Source of the DNA: Panopea generosa | Lineage: Eukaryota > Mollusca > Bivalvia > Adapedonta > Hiatellidae | Reading direction: 5' to 3' | DNA length: 64,000 nucleotides | NCBI GenBank assembly: GCA_029582155.1 | Contig: CM055895.1 | Coordinates: forward strand, 22,237,171-22,301,170 | Shown: piece after piece, positions 39,820 through 51,200 of the stretch | Position numbering within the stretch: position 1 is the stretch's first letter | How the letters are laid out: each line of letters opens with the position of its first letter | Made by a program: the position numbers and the translations under genes | The notes under the pieces: generated by a model | Databases searched by the model: none | Told to the model about the DNA's origin: nothing | Seen by the model: the letters and a program-made list of their open reading frames with translations, nothing else

Positions 39820-39898
39820 CTAGTATACTGGTATTTCTGTAACGTTACAGCAGTATAGCAGAACATTATTCTTGTGTCTTTATTATCATTATCGTTGC

Positions 39899-39949
<51 letters not shown>

Positions 39950-39957
39950 CGTTGTTA

Positions 39958-40040
<83 letters not shown>
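39820..40040. repeat. Compound trinucleotide tract (TTG)n(CTG)n(ATG)n
   Basis: About 17 TTG units (39895-39948), about 11 CTG units (39960-39993) and about 16 ATG units (39993-40040), one base change apart from block to block. A CTGTAACGTTACAG palindrome precedes it. Poly-Leu/Met and poly-Asn/Ser/Ile frames on both strands are artefacts. Confidence 0.95.
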
Positions 40041-40041
<1 letters not shown>

Positions 40042-40277
40042 GTGATTACTACTGGAATGTTCTGATCCATTGTAACATTACTACAGCAGTACAACCGTCG
40101 AGTATTAGCCAGAAAGGAAGTCAGCAGTACAGAAATATCGCTCATGCTGTTTTTGTTGTTTTTGATGCTGTAAGGGCTTTATTTAACGAAAGTTAAAAAC
40201 AGCTGATTGCTACAGCAGTATACATTTTATATGAACTCCCCTGCGCTCTGTTTATAGATGTAATATAATGTTATTTT

Positions 40278-40430
40278 ACAGTGTTTTGTACAATATCGGA
40301 ATATATTGTACGATTTTGTATTGTGTTGAAAATCATATTGGACGAGACGTGGGAAATCGGCAGAGCCTCTTCTCCGCCGAAACCGTTATCCATCGAACGG
40401 AATTTTCTATTCAAACCTCAGAAACATGTA
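40278..40430. mobile_element. Relative of the 7877 palindromic element, one arm only
   Basis: 40278-40335 matches the right arm (inverted) of 7877-8029 (ACAGTGTTTTGTACAATAT). The rest (40345-40425) resembles the 24240-24330 repeat. No opposite arm is found, so this is a hybrid, a solo end or a longer family member. Confidence 0.65.
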
Positions 40431-41439
40431 AGATTTCTACAATCTCACCCTAGGGCCTATACATAATTTTCAAGATGTGACGTTGGAATCAGCTATGACG
40501 TAACATATAAATATATGAAGACGTAAATCATATAATTTAATGGCTTACAAGCGACAAAATTTCTATATCTCAAACGCATAAAATATATTTATAATCAAGC
40601 ACAGAAGCTCTACATAGAAACAATCACCACAAACTGTAACACACGTACTAGACCATGCGCAACCATTACATAGACATAAAACACAATGAACGTGCTGGCA
40701 ATATATCAATTCTAAATCAATAGTTGAGTTTCCTTGATCATTTTGCGTAACTGGGAAAGTCTAAACATACATTAAGGGAATTGATGATTCGTCAACACCA
40801 GTGTATGTTTAATGTTGCACTCGGTGTTTATCTCGCAAGGCCGTGTAAGGTTGTTTGTTTATAAAGTAATGTGTCTGGCAACTAGGCTAAGTGACTTGTC
40901 AATACTGACTGTGGGGTAATGAACGCTGTGTTTTTATTAACCATGAATATACATTTCAAGTGGCTGTCATGATAAGATAACGTTAAAGTTGTCATTAGTG
41001 TAGTTATTTTTTTCTGAGATAAAAATTGTGTTTTATTTAATTATATCGGTAATTGGTTATTTTTAGCTGTTCCGGATTCTACAAAGTTTGATAAATATGC
41101 AGATCGCAGTTTAATTGTCCATTACAGTCCAGTCAGCCACACTAGAAAGGTCTCAAGACTTCTCCAATTAAGCTTCAATATGAATGAGCAGGCAAAAATG
41201 GGTATATTGAATGAATATACAATAATTTGATTCATTATAGTTCACATGCAACAGGTCCATTAATAGTATATGATTTTTTAAGTATTATTTTCATTTCTCG
41301 CGTGTTGAAATAATACTGAATGTGATTCTTTTAATATAAATAAAGTTTTTACATTGAAACATCCTTTTTATGACCACTTGTATTTTTTTAATGGAAACAA
41401 CTATAATGAAGAAGCTCTGCTTTAAGATATTGATATTGT

Positions 41440-41850
41440 ATTTACATTATTTTATTGCTGTTGTATTTACATTATTTTATTGCTGTTGTATTTACTTTAT
41501 TTTATTGCTGTTGTATTTACATTATTTTATTGCTATTGTATTTACATTAGGCCCTATTTTACATTATTTTATTGCCATTGTGATTACATTATTTTATTGC
41601 TATTGTATTCACATTAGGCCCTATTTTACTTTATTTTATTGCCATTGTATTTACATTATTTTATTGCTATTGTATTTACATTAGGCCCTATTTTACAATA
41701 TTTTATTGCTATTGTATAATTTTTATGTTATTGCCATTGTATATACATTATGTTATTGCTATTGTATTTACATTATTTTATACTTTTTTATTGCTATTGT
41801 ATAAACATTATGTTATTGCTATTGTATTTACATTATTTTAGGCGGAGGGG
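41440..41850. repeat. 25-bp minisatellite, about 16 copies
   Basis: The unit is near TTTTATTGCTGTTGTATTTACATTA. Several units gain an AGGCCCTATTTTACATTA segment. A 104-codon frame crosses it because the first units are near-identical; it is not considered coding. Confidence 0.92.
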
Positions 41851-41859
41851 TGTCAGTCA

Positions 41860-42885
41860 CTATTTGATCGTTCGCCACATGATTTAAGATAAATTGCTTA
41901 TTAAAGTTGAATTTTAGCAAGTCTTAGTGCAACAATATTTAAGAGTTGTTGCTGAATTGAGTTTAAAAAAGCATACTTTATATTACAACACGTTCACACA
42001 AAAAGCTTTCTTAATCGTATTCACAGTAACACGTTGATGCTATTCTATAACTTATAGAAATATTTATATTCTTCATTTGCAATATGAATTAACCCATGCA
42101 TTATTTACCTGAATTTAGTTATAATGGAATGTCTTGCAAATTGCAAAATCAAACACTATAAATTTAAGGTCATATGATTTAGTTGGTTTTTTTTCGTATT
42201 ATCTATCATCTCAGTAATGAACATCTAAATGAAAAACTTCTTGCCCAACGATATACGCAGCATTTAAATGATACACTCACACTGGCAACACAACCACAGG
42301 CAATACATAGATAACGTACAATACAAACATACATACAGAAGAAGTGACGTTTCTGGTCGCTACACTTAAATGGTTAGAAATAATATTACTAGCACAGCAG
42401 TAAAACAATACGGTATCTAATATGACCAGTGTGCTTGTGTAACAGTTATGAACATTGTATCAGTTTCTCAACCAAACAGAGCGACTGTGTTGTAAACTCA
42501 TCATTAACTGATCATTAATAGCCATCGCATTTTAAAGTGTATCTTATGAGTGAGTTTCACTTTACTAGAGGTAACTTCCATTTTTATTATCTAATGTGTA
42601 GTTTAAGTTTCAATCGGATATCCTTGGTCTTAACGGAAGAAATATAATGAAACAAACATGGCGACTAGTGGAATGCTTTGATTTTGAAGAAATGAACTGA
42701 TATTATGTTGTTATTATATAGAATAGAATATGTTTATATTGTTTCTTAAATTCCAATATAATTGTGATAGAAAACGAATACCATGTATTTTTCAATTGTT
42801 CTAAGTATACTCATGTTTGAGAAACACATCTGTATAATTGGTATATAGGACATTCAGAACAAACATATGTTTATCGATAGCTTCA
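41860..42885. other. Intergenic stretch without recognised features
   Basis: AT-rich unique-looking sequence. Nothing supportable was seen. Confidence 0.6.
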
Positions 42886-42889
42886 AAGC

Positions 42890-43530
42890 GAGAATCCAGA
42901 GACTATTTACTTTTAGGTATAAAATTATTCACACATGAGAGTGTATATTAATATTTTTTGGACTAAAATGTCTTTTAAATATAGTTGTTTGATTTTATGT
43001 TGGATGATATTTTGTCATCATTGAGTATTTTGAAATAAACAAGATAGCATTCAAAATAGCCAACAGTTTGCTAGAAAAGCAATATTTGGATGAGAATTAC
43101 TATAAGGTATGCCATTATTCATACAAAAAGACTCTTTTGATGTGTTTGATGTTTAAGTGACAAACTGAGATGAAATTTTGTCATAATTGGGCATTTCGAA
43201 ATAAACAAGATGGTGCCCAAATTTGTTCGAAATGCAGGATTTAGTTGGAAATTATTATTATGAGGTATAAAATTATTCATACATGAGAGTGTATAGCAAT
43301 ATTTGTTTTTGCTAAAATGATAGTCTATATATAGTGCTTTGATTTTACGTTGGGTGATATTTTGTCATCATTGAGTATTTTGAAATAAACAAGATGGCAT
43401 CCAAATTGACCGCAAATTTGCTAGCAATGCAATATTTAGATGGAAATTACTATTAGGTATAAAACTATTTATACTAAAGGATATGCTTGATGTGTTTGGT
43501 GTTTAGGTGTCAAAAATACTTACAAATAAA
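42890..43530. repeat. Diverged tandem repeat, about 175-bp unit, 3-4 copies
   Basis: TTTTGTCATCATTGAGTATT and GAAATAAACAAGATGGC-type blocks recur at about 43010, 43176 and 43360, each followed by GGAAATTACTAT and GGTATAAAATTATTCATAC. The steps are 166 and 184 bp. Confidence 0.85.
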
Positions 43531-43639
43531 AGCATGTGGCCTTTAATATGACGGCAATTTTCCGAAAGAAGTTTGATTTGTTTGAATAGTAAGCGTCATT
43601 TTATGCCATCGGGTGTTAACACTTGATCATCGTCATTTA

Positions 43640-44900
43640 TTTTGCAGGAGCAAATAATAGCTCTTTTGGAATTGTCTTAGGAAAGTGCTTTGGTATGCTT
43701 GGAGGGTCAAACTCCAATTTTATTAAATACCCAAGCCTCATATTTCTAAGACTATTCCTTTTCCTATGCCATAATACCTTGTCACGTAATCGCAACCAGA
43801 CGGCCCATGGTTATTATACTCATGTCTACATTTCCTTAACAGGTGATCCCCTCAGCACAGATATATTAGGGTTTCTTGAAGATAACGATAAAATTAAAGT
43901 ACAAATACATCAGTATCACTTGAAATTGCTGTTATACATGCTGTTTGGTTTATCTGCTGCTATGATCACTTGTGCAAGGATATTATCTGCCTCCTCATGT
44001 GTGATTATAATGTCATCCCTTTTAATAACCTATTATTATTCATCTCAACTGGTATGTCGTTTTTCTCCGGTACATGTAACAACAAGTTCACGAACGTGTG
44101 TATGTCTTTTGCGGTACTATATGATTGCTATCATTTGCCTTTTCCTTCCCGTTAAAACTATTTTCTGAGCTGAAATTGGCATGTTAAGGTTAAGTTGGTG
44201 TATCCTGAATGTCTGTGTTTTCTCTAATAGAGCATGTGATATGTGTGTAGTGAATTGCGAATATATGTTAAAAATTAGGTACACATCTAAGTTTCTACGT
44301 TAGACCTAAAAGTTCTCAAAATAATCTTTCCAAGTGTCATCTATTGGCCATTACAGAACAGCACACTTGTCTATGAATATGCTTAGTTGTCTGTTAGTTG
44401 TCCCACCAATCCTTCTTTCTGAAATAATGCCATTTATATTGCGATACCGAGATCTTCTGTATAAATGAACAATGATTTCGGTACTGAAACTAGTTGATGA
44501 ACTAGACTTTAGGTTTATAATATCTATATCACGTGAATTTGTCTGCAATCCTATAACTCTTGTGTATACCAGAGTCGTATCAAATAATTTAGGATCTTCT
44601 GCTTTTATTTGTCTCTTTGAGACAGCATAAAATATGTCTCAACAGTTTACGAAATCATTTGATGGAGCTATCTGTCCAACTCTTGTTTATTTGCTTACTA
44701 CCATGGGCTACTACATTATCAGCATTTACTGTCTCTGGAGCTATTTTACCGCTGACAATGTATACATAATATAATATGATTGTATAGTTAAGATTAGTCG
44801 CGTTGTTCAATACATATTTATTATCGTCCTTGGATATGTCTTTGCATCAATCGTCATTGGTGCTCATACTTGACAAAATATCTTCAACTCTACTGCAAAC
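43640..44900 (-). pseudogene. Decayed FEN/XPG-like (PIN) multicopy invertebrate gene
   Basis: Read on the minus strand, frames broken by stops and shifts give in order: SGKIAPETVNADNVVAHGS (about 44750), IHKSYRIADKFT (about 44530), DDTWKDYFEN (about 44320), DDIIITHEEADNILAQ (about 44000), SDTDVFVL (43897-43920) and HGCDYVTRYYGIGKGIV-type sequence (43751-43800). HEEAD, DTDVFVLL and GCDT..YFGIGK are hallmarks of an uncharacterised multicopy protein family in bivalves, cnidarians and other invertebrates. The acidic spacing and the GIGK hairpin resemble FEN1/XPG nucleases. At least ten stops and several frameshifts rule out function. The plus-strand frame of 181 codons at 43623-44168 is the antisense shadow. 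Confidence 0.72.
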
Positions 44901-45049
44901 ATGCAAATTCAATCCCTATATTTCCAGTCATTCTGGCTTCAAATAATTCCAAGTATTCCCCTCTTATCATGCCTATATCTCATTAACATAGTTAAACTTA
45001 TGAAAGACTGGGTTAGCACGACTGCAACGAAAATTCGATGCTCATGTGA

Positions 45050-45358
45050 ATCGCTTTCGAGTCCTTTTTTGTGGTTTTGTGGGTAGAACAAGGACTGTGT
45101 ATTGTTTTTAGGGACATCCTGTGTCGAGCATTTTTGAAGGGCATTAAATCGGGCGTTTTTGTTGTTCTTTTTTTTTTTTTTTTTTTTTATTTGTGGGGTG
45201 GGGGCATCGAGTCGAACGTTTTTGATGGGACATCAAGTCGAGCGTTGTTGAGGGGCATCGAGTCGAACGTTTTGAGGGGCATCGTGTAGAATGTGTTTGA
45301 TGGGCATCGAGTCGAACGTGGAAGCGAACCCGCGATCTCAGACGGAAGCGGTTAACAC
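45050..45358 (-). repeat. SINE family C copy with internal tandem expansion and poly-T
   Basis: Left and right parts match 39590-39725 (GGGTAGAACAAGGACTG; GAAGCGAACCCGCGATCTC). Where the other copy has one GGCATTGGGTCGAGC, this one has about seven diverged copies of a 22-27-bp GGGGCATCGAGTCGAACGTT unit, interrupted by a 21-T run at 45168-45188. Confidence 0.8.
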
Positions 45359-45689
45359 TCACGAACAATACAGTAGGACACAGTGCGCTATAAAGTTGAG
45401 CATACCAGTTATTTAAATATTTGAAAATGAGAGTTGTATTGATACAGGATGACGTCAGACTGAATGGAAGTAGAACCATTGCCTTTCCCCAAATACTAGC
45501 ATAGTTTCTCACACCACAACGTTTTAGGATATATGTTTTATAGAACCATTAAAAACAAAAATTGAGAGTCCATTCATGAACCAGCTGGATCAACTGTACA
45601 TTTATATAAATATTTAATGATCATGTTTGTAATCAAGTCGTCGCTGAATTACCATAATAATTGATGTCTGAGTGTGATCTGGAGTCAGA

Positions 45690-46985
45690 CAAGATGACAT
45701 AGATATGCTGTTATCAGTATGACATTGATGGAAAATTGATGTGTGATCTGGAATCAGACAAGATGACATAGATATGCCGTTATCAGTATGACATTGATGG
45801 GAGATTGATGTGTGAACTGGAGTCAGACAAGATGACATAGATATGCCGTTATCAGTATGACATTGATGGGAGATTGATGTGTGAACTGGAGTCAGACAAG
45901 ATGACATAGATATGCCGTTATCAGTATGACATGTATGTGAGATTGATGTGTGGTCTGGAGTCAGACAAGATGACATAGATATGCCGTTATCAGTATGACA
46001 TTGATGTGAGATTGATGTGTGGTCTGGAGTCATACAAGAGGACATAGATATGCCGTTATCAGTATGACATTGATGTGAGATTGATGTGTGATCTGGAGTC
46101 ATACAAGATGACATAGATATGCCGTTATCAGTATGACATTGATGTGAGATTGATGTGTGATCTGGAGTCATACAAGATGACATAGATATGCCGTTATCAG
46201 TATGACATTGATGGAAGATTGATGTGTGATCTGGAATCAGACAAGATGACATAGATATGCCGTTATCAGTATGACATTGATGGGAGATTGATGTGTGAAC
46301 TGGAGTCAGACAAGATGACATAGATATGCCGTTATCAGTATGACATGTATGTGAGATTGATGTGTGATCTGGAGTCATACAAGATGACATAGATATGCCG
46401 TTATCAGTATGACATTGATGGGAGATTGATGTGTGAACTTGAGTCAGACAAGATGACATAGATATGCCGTTATCAGTATGACATTGATGGGAGATTGATG
46501 TGTGAACTGGAGTCAGACAAGATGACATAGATATGCCGTTATCAGTATGACATTGATGGGAGATTGATGTGTGAACTGGAGTCAGACAAGATGACATAGA
46601 TATGCCGTTATCAGTATGACATTGATGGGAGATTGATGTGTGAACTGGAGTCAGACAAGATGACATAGATATGCCGTTATCAGTATGACATGTATGTGAG
46701 ATTGATGTGTGGTCTGGAGTCAGACAAGATGACATAGATATGCCGTTATCAGTATGACATTGATGTGAGATTGATGTGTGGTCTGGGGTCAGACAAGATG
46801 ACATAGATATGCCGTTATCAGTATGACATTGATGTGAGATTGATGTGTGGTCTGGAGTCATACAAGAGGACATAGATATGCCGTTATCAGTATGACATTG
46901 ATGTTAGATTGATGTGTGATCTGGAGTCATACAAGATGACATAGATATGCCGTTATCAGTATGACATTGATGGAAGATTGATGAT
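45690..46985. repeat. 69-bp minisatellite, about 19 copies, with a 419-codon minus-strand frame
   Basis: The 69-bp unit encodes 23 residues on the minus strand, near HTDNGISMSSCLTPDHTSIS plus HQC. No unit has an indel, so the frame stays open from 46873 to 45614. The unit just upstream (about 46912) has TAA in place of TCA, which ends the frame there. Variants occur at few sites: Leu/Met after Cys, Asp/Val before His, Gln/Thr before Cys, Ser/Phe before His, with both silent and replacement changes. There is no signal peptide, known domain or visible splice context. Most likely a non-coding satellite. Confidence 0.93.
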
Positions 46986-46989
46986 AGTC

Positions 46990-47455
46990 GTGTTATATTT
47001 ATCAACTTCATCATCTGTCTTTATAAAGAAATACTTCAACTTAATAAAATTAACTTTAACCAAGAATTGTCTTGATAAATATAAATAAATAATTCCTATT
47101 TTGTCTGATGTATGCTATTAATGAAGCTAATCTGTGTCTGTTTATGTAAATGAGATGTGCTGTAGATGAAACAAGTGCCTTTATACAAACGTGCGTTCTG
47201 TCTTCTTGTTAATATGAATAGGTTCACCTGAATAATAAACAAAGCATGTGTTGTTTATTTTGTTTTTTCATCATTTTTATATCAGAAATCGAAAGCCTAT
47301 GCATATAATGTAACATGTAATAAACTACCCCTACAAAGTCAAAAGAAGAATAGCGAGTTTACGACTACAGTTCACTTCATCAACTACATTTCGCACTTTA
47401 TATTACATGTTGGACTTTATTTTCCATTTGGATAGTTAGTCTCTGTCTTATTCGT
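46990..47455. other. Unique stretch without recognised features
   Basis: AT-rich sequence between the 69-bp array and the second dispersed repeat copy. Nothing supportable was seen. Confidence 0.6.
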
Positions 47456-47456
47456 T

Positions 47457-47693
47457 AGACACTTAGTCTGTAGAACGAACCCAGCTCTCCCTATTGGGTT
47501 CGTTAACTAGCAATTGTTACGAGCACGCTGATTGGTCAGTTGCTTCATGGAACGTTTGAATGATGTCAAAGTTTAGTAATCGTTCAATTGCTATGAATTG
47601 TGGGACAGGCATAGAATTACCTGCTTTTTCCATTGATGGTTAATAGACCTGATTCGTGAGAGGTCAGGTTCTTGGTCAGACTAGTAAGACACT
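47457..47693. repeat. Dispersed repeat, about 240 bp, copy 2
   Basis: Second copy of the element at 8644. Ends AGACACTTAGTCTG and CAGACTAGTAAGACACT suggest a terminal inverted repeat (TTAGTCTG/CAGACTAG). It keeps GCTGATTGGTCAGTTGC but the CRE-like site is altered to TGATGTCA. Confidence 0.85.
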
Positions 47694-47944
47694 TGACTAT
47701 ATATTATATATTAATCAATGAAGTCATTTTAAATATCTGTTTTCAAGTTTTCAAGATTGTTTAATCGATACGAACATTTTACAGTTTCTAAAACTTAAAT
47801 TACACTTATTTAAACATAATGAAAATTCCATTGCTTGATCTCGATTTTCAACTACGAGATTCAAGATGACGATGTATGAGGGTCACAGATTCATAGTCTA
47901 TGTATATTCAAGGAGTTAATCACCAATCAGAAAGTATGAACTAA

Positions 47945-48206
47945 TGATTGAATATTTAGCGTCATTTTCATGTCACCGTGGGCTAACAGACGTTCAGTTA
48001 TCTCACCACTGTTTCCTTGGATCCTGAAAAGTTAACCAGTTCTCGAGCACACCCACAACTACACAAGTAATTGATAACTTCCCCACTTGAATCAGCGGTG
48101 AGAGACGAATGATTACAATGTCGTATTTCAATCATCACGGAGTGTTGCCGGGCGGGGATTCGAACTCACGACCTTCGGATTGATAGCCAGACGCTAATCG
48201 GAAGTA
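47945..48206 (-). repeat. tRNA-derived SINE, family A, head truncated by satellite
   Basis: The body and B-box complement (GGGGATTCGAACTCACGACC) are intact. After GACGCTAATCGGA the head is replaced by the first unit of the 35-bp satellite. Confidence 0.88.
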
Positions 48207-51200
48207 CTCTTCACAACCAAACATTTAAATATAGTTAAATACTCTTCACAGCCAAACATTTAATGTAGCAAAATACTCTTCACAGCCAAACATTTAAATG
48301 TAGTAAAATACTCTTCACAGCCAAACATTTAAATGTAGTTGAACACTCTTCACAACCAAACATTTAAATGTAGTTAAATATTCTCCATAGCCAAACATTT
48401 AAATGTATTAAAATACTCTCCATAGCCAAACATTTAAATGTAGTAAAATACTCTTCACAGCCAAACATTTAAATGTAGTAAAACACTCTTCACAGCCAAA
48501 CATTTAATGTAGTTAAATACTCTCCATAGCCAAACATTTAAATGTAGTTAAATACTCTCCATAGCCAAACATTTAAATGTAGTAAAATACTCTTCACAGC
48601 CAAACATTTAAATGTAGTAAAACACTCTTCACAGCCAAACATTTAATGTAGTTAAATACTCTCCATAGCAAAACATTTAAATGTAGTCAAATACTCATCA
48701 TAGACAAACATTTAAATGTAGTTAAACACTCTTCACAACCAAAAAATTAAATGTAGTTATATACTCTCCATAGCCAAACATTTAAATGTAGTAAAATACT
48801 CTCCATAGCCAAACATTAAAATGTAGTTAAATGCTCTCCACAGCCAAACATTTAAATGTAGTAAAATACTCTCCACAGCAAAACATTTTGGTTGTAGTTA
48901 AATACTCTTAACAGCCAAACATTTAAATGTAGTAAAATACTCGCCATAGTCAAACATTTAAATGTAATGAAATACTCTCCAAAGCCAAACATTTGATTGT
49001 AGTTAAAAACTCTCCACAGCCAAACATTTAAATGTAGTAAAATACTTGCCATAGCCAAACATTTAATTGTAGTAAAATACTCGCCATAGTCAAACATTTC
49101 AATGTAATTAAAAACTCTCCAAAGCCAAACATTTGATTGTAGTAAAAAAAATCTCTCCACAGCCAAACATTTAAATAGTAAAATACTCTCCACAGCCAAA
49201 CATTTAAATGTAGTTAAATACTCGCCATAGTCAAACATTTAAATGTAATGAATACTCTCCAAAGTCAAACATTTGATTGTAGTTAAATACTCTCCACAGC
49301 CAAACATTTAAATGTAGTTAAATACTGTTCGCAGCAAAACATTTAAATGTAGTTAAAAACTCGCCATAGTTAAACATTTAAATGTAGTAAAATACTCTCC
49401 ATAGCCAAACATTTAAATGTAGCAAAATATTCTTCACAGCCAACCGTTTAAATGTAGTAAAATCCTCTTCATAGCCAAACATTTAAATGTAGTTAAAAAC
49501 TCTCCATAGCCAAACATTTAAACGTAGTAAAATACTCTCCACATCCAAACATTTGATTGTAGTTAAAACCTTTTCATAGCTAAACATTTAAATGTAGTTA
49601 AATAATCTTCACAGCCAAACAAATAAATGTAGCAAAATATTCTCCACAACCAAACATTTAAATGTAGTTAAATACTCTCCACAGCCAAACATTTGATTGT
49701 AGTTAAATACTCGCCTTAGTTAAACATTTAAATTTAGTTAAAAACTCGCAATATCTAATAATTTAAATGTAGTTAATACTTGCAATAGCCAAACATTTAA
49801 AATTAGGTAAATACTCACCATAGACAAACATTTAAATGTAGTTAAAACATGCAATAGCCAAACATTTAAATGTAGTTTAATACTCGCCACAGCCAAACAT
49901 TTAAATGTAGTTAAATACTCGCCACAGCCAAACATTTAAAAGTAGGTAAATATTCACCATACACAAACATTTAAATGTAGTTAAATACTCGCCACAACCA
50001 AACATTTAAATGTAGTTAAATACTCTTCACAACCAAACATTTAAATGAAGTTAAATACTTGACATAGCCAAACATTTAAATGTAGTTAAATACTCGCCAC
50101 AGCAAAACATTTAAATGTTGTTAAATACTAGCCATAGCCAAACATTTAAATGTACTTAAATACTCGCCACAGTCAAACATTTAAATAGAGTTAAATATTC
50201 TTCACAGCCAAACATTTAAATGTAGTTAAATATTTTTCACAGCCAAACATTTAAATGGAGTTAAAAACTCGCCGTAGCCAATCATTTAAATATAGTTAAA
50301 TACTCGCCGTAGCCAAACATTTAAATGAAGTTAAATACTCACCATAGCCAAACATTAAATACTCGCCATATCCAAACATTTAAATATAGTTAAATACTCG
50401 CCGTGGCCAAACATTTAAATGCAGTTAAGTACTCGCCACAGCCAAACATTTAAATGTATTAAATACTCGCCAAAGCCAAACATTTAAATGTAGTTAAATA
50501 TTCTTCACAGCCAAACATTTAAATGTAGTTAAATACTCGCCACAGCCAAACATTTAAATGTAGTTAAATATTCTTCACAGCCAAACATTTAAATGTAGTT
50601 AAATACTCACCATAGCCGAACATTAAAATGTAGTTAAATACTCGCCAAAGCAAAACATTTAAATGTTGTTAAATATTCTTCACAGCCAAACATTTAAATG
50701 TAGTTAAATACTCTTCACAGCCAAACATTTAAATGTAGTTTAATACTCGCCATAGCCAAACATTTAAATGTAGTAAAATACTCGCCACAGCCAAACATTT
50801 AAATGTAGTTAAATACTCGCCACAGCCAAACATTTATATGTAGTTAAATACTCACCATAGCCAAACATTTAAATGTAATTAATTACATATAACAGCCAAA
50901 CATTTAAATGTAGTTGAATACTCAACATCGCCAAACATTTAAATGTAGTTAAATACTCGCCATAGCTAAACATTTAAATGAAGTTAAATATTCTTCACAG
51001 CCAAACATTTAAATGTTGTTAAATACTCTTCACAGCCAAACACTTAAATGTAGTTTAATACTCGCCATAGCCAAACATTTAATTGTAGTAAAATACTCGC
51101 CACAGCCAAACATTTAAATGTGGTTTAATACTCGCTACAGCCAAACATTTAAATGAAGTTAAATACTCACCATAGCCAAACATTTAAATGTAATCAATTA

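Noticed and set aside
39789..40145. Poly-Ile/Ser/Asn and poly-Leu/Met frames
   Set aside because: They are generated by the compound trinucleotide tract on both strands; there is no flanking domain.
41016..41233. Stop-to-stop plus frame reading AVPDSTKFDKYADRS and HYSPVSHTRK
   Set aside because: Mildly protein-like with an upstream TTTTTAG, but short, with no donor of quality, no start and no recognised family.
43623..44168. 181-codon plus-strand frame
   Set aside because: It is antisense to the HEEAD/DTDVFVL pseudogene, which has the recognisable motifs on the minus strand.
48852..49935. Repetitive minus-strand frames in the 35-bp array
   Set aside because: 35 is not a multiple of three; the frames survive only briefly and disappear in most of the array.
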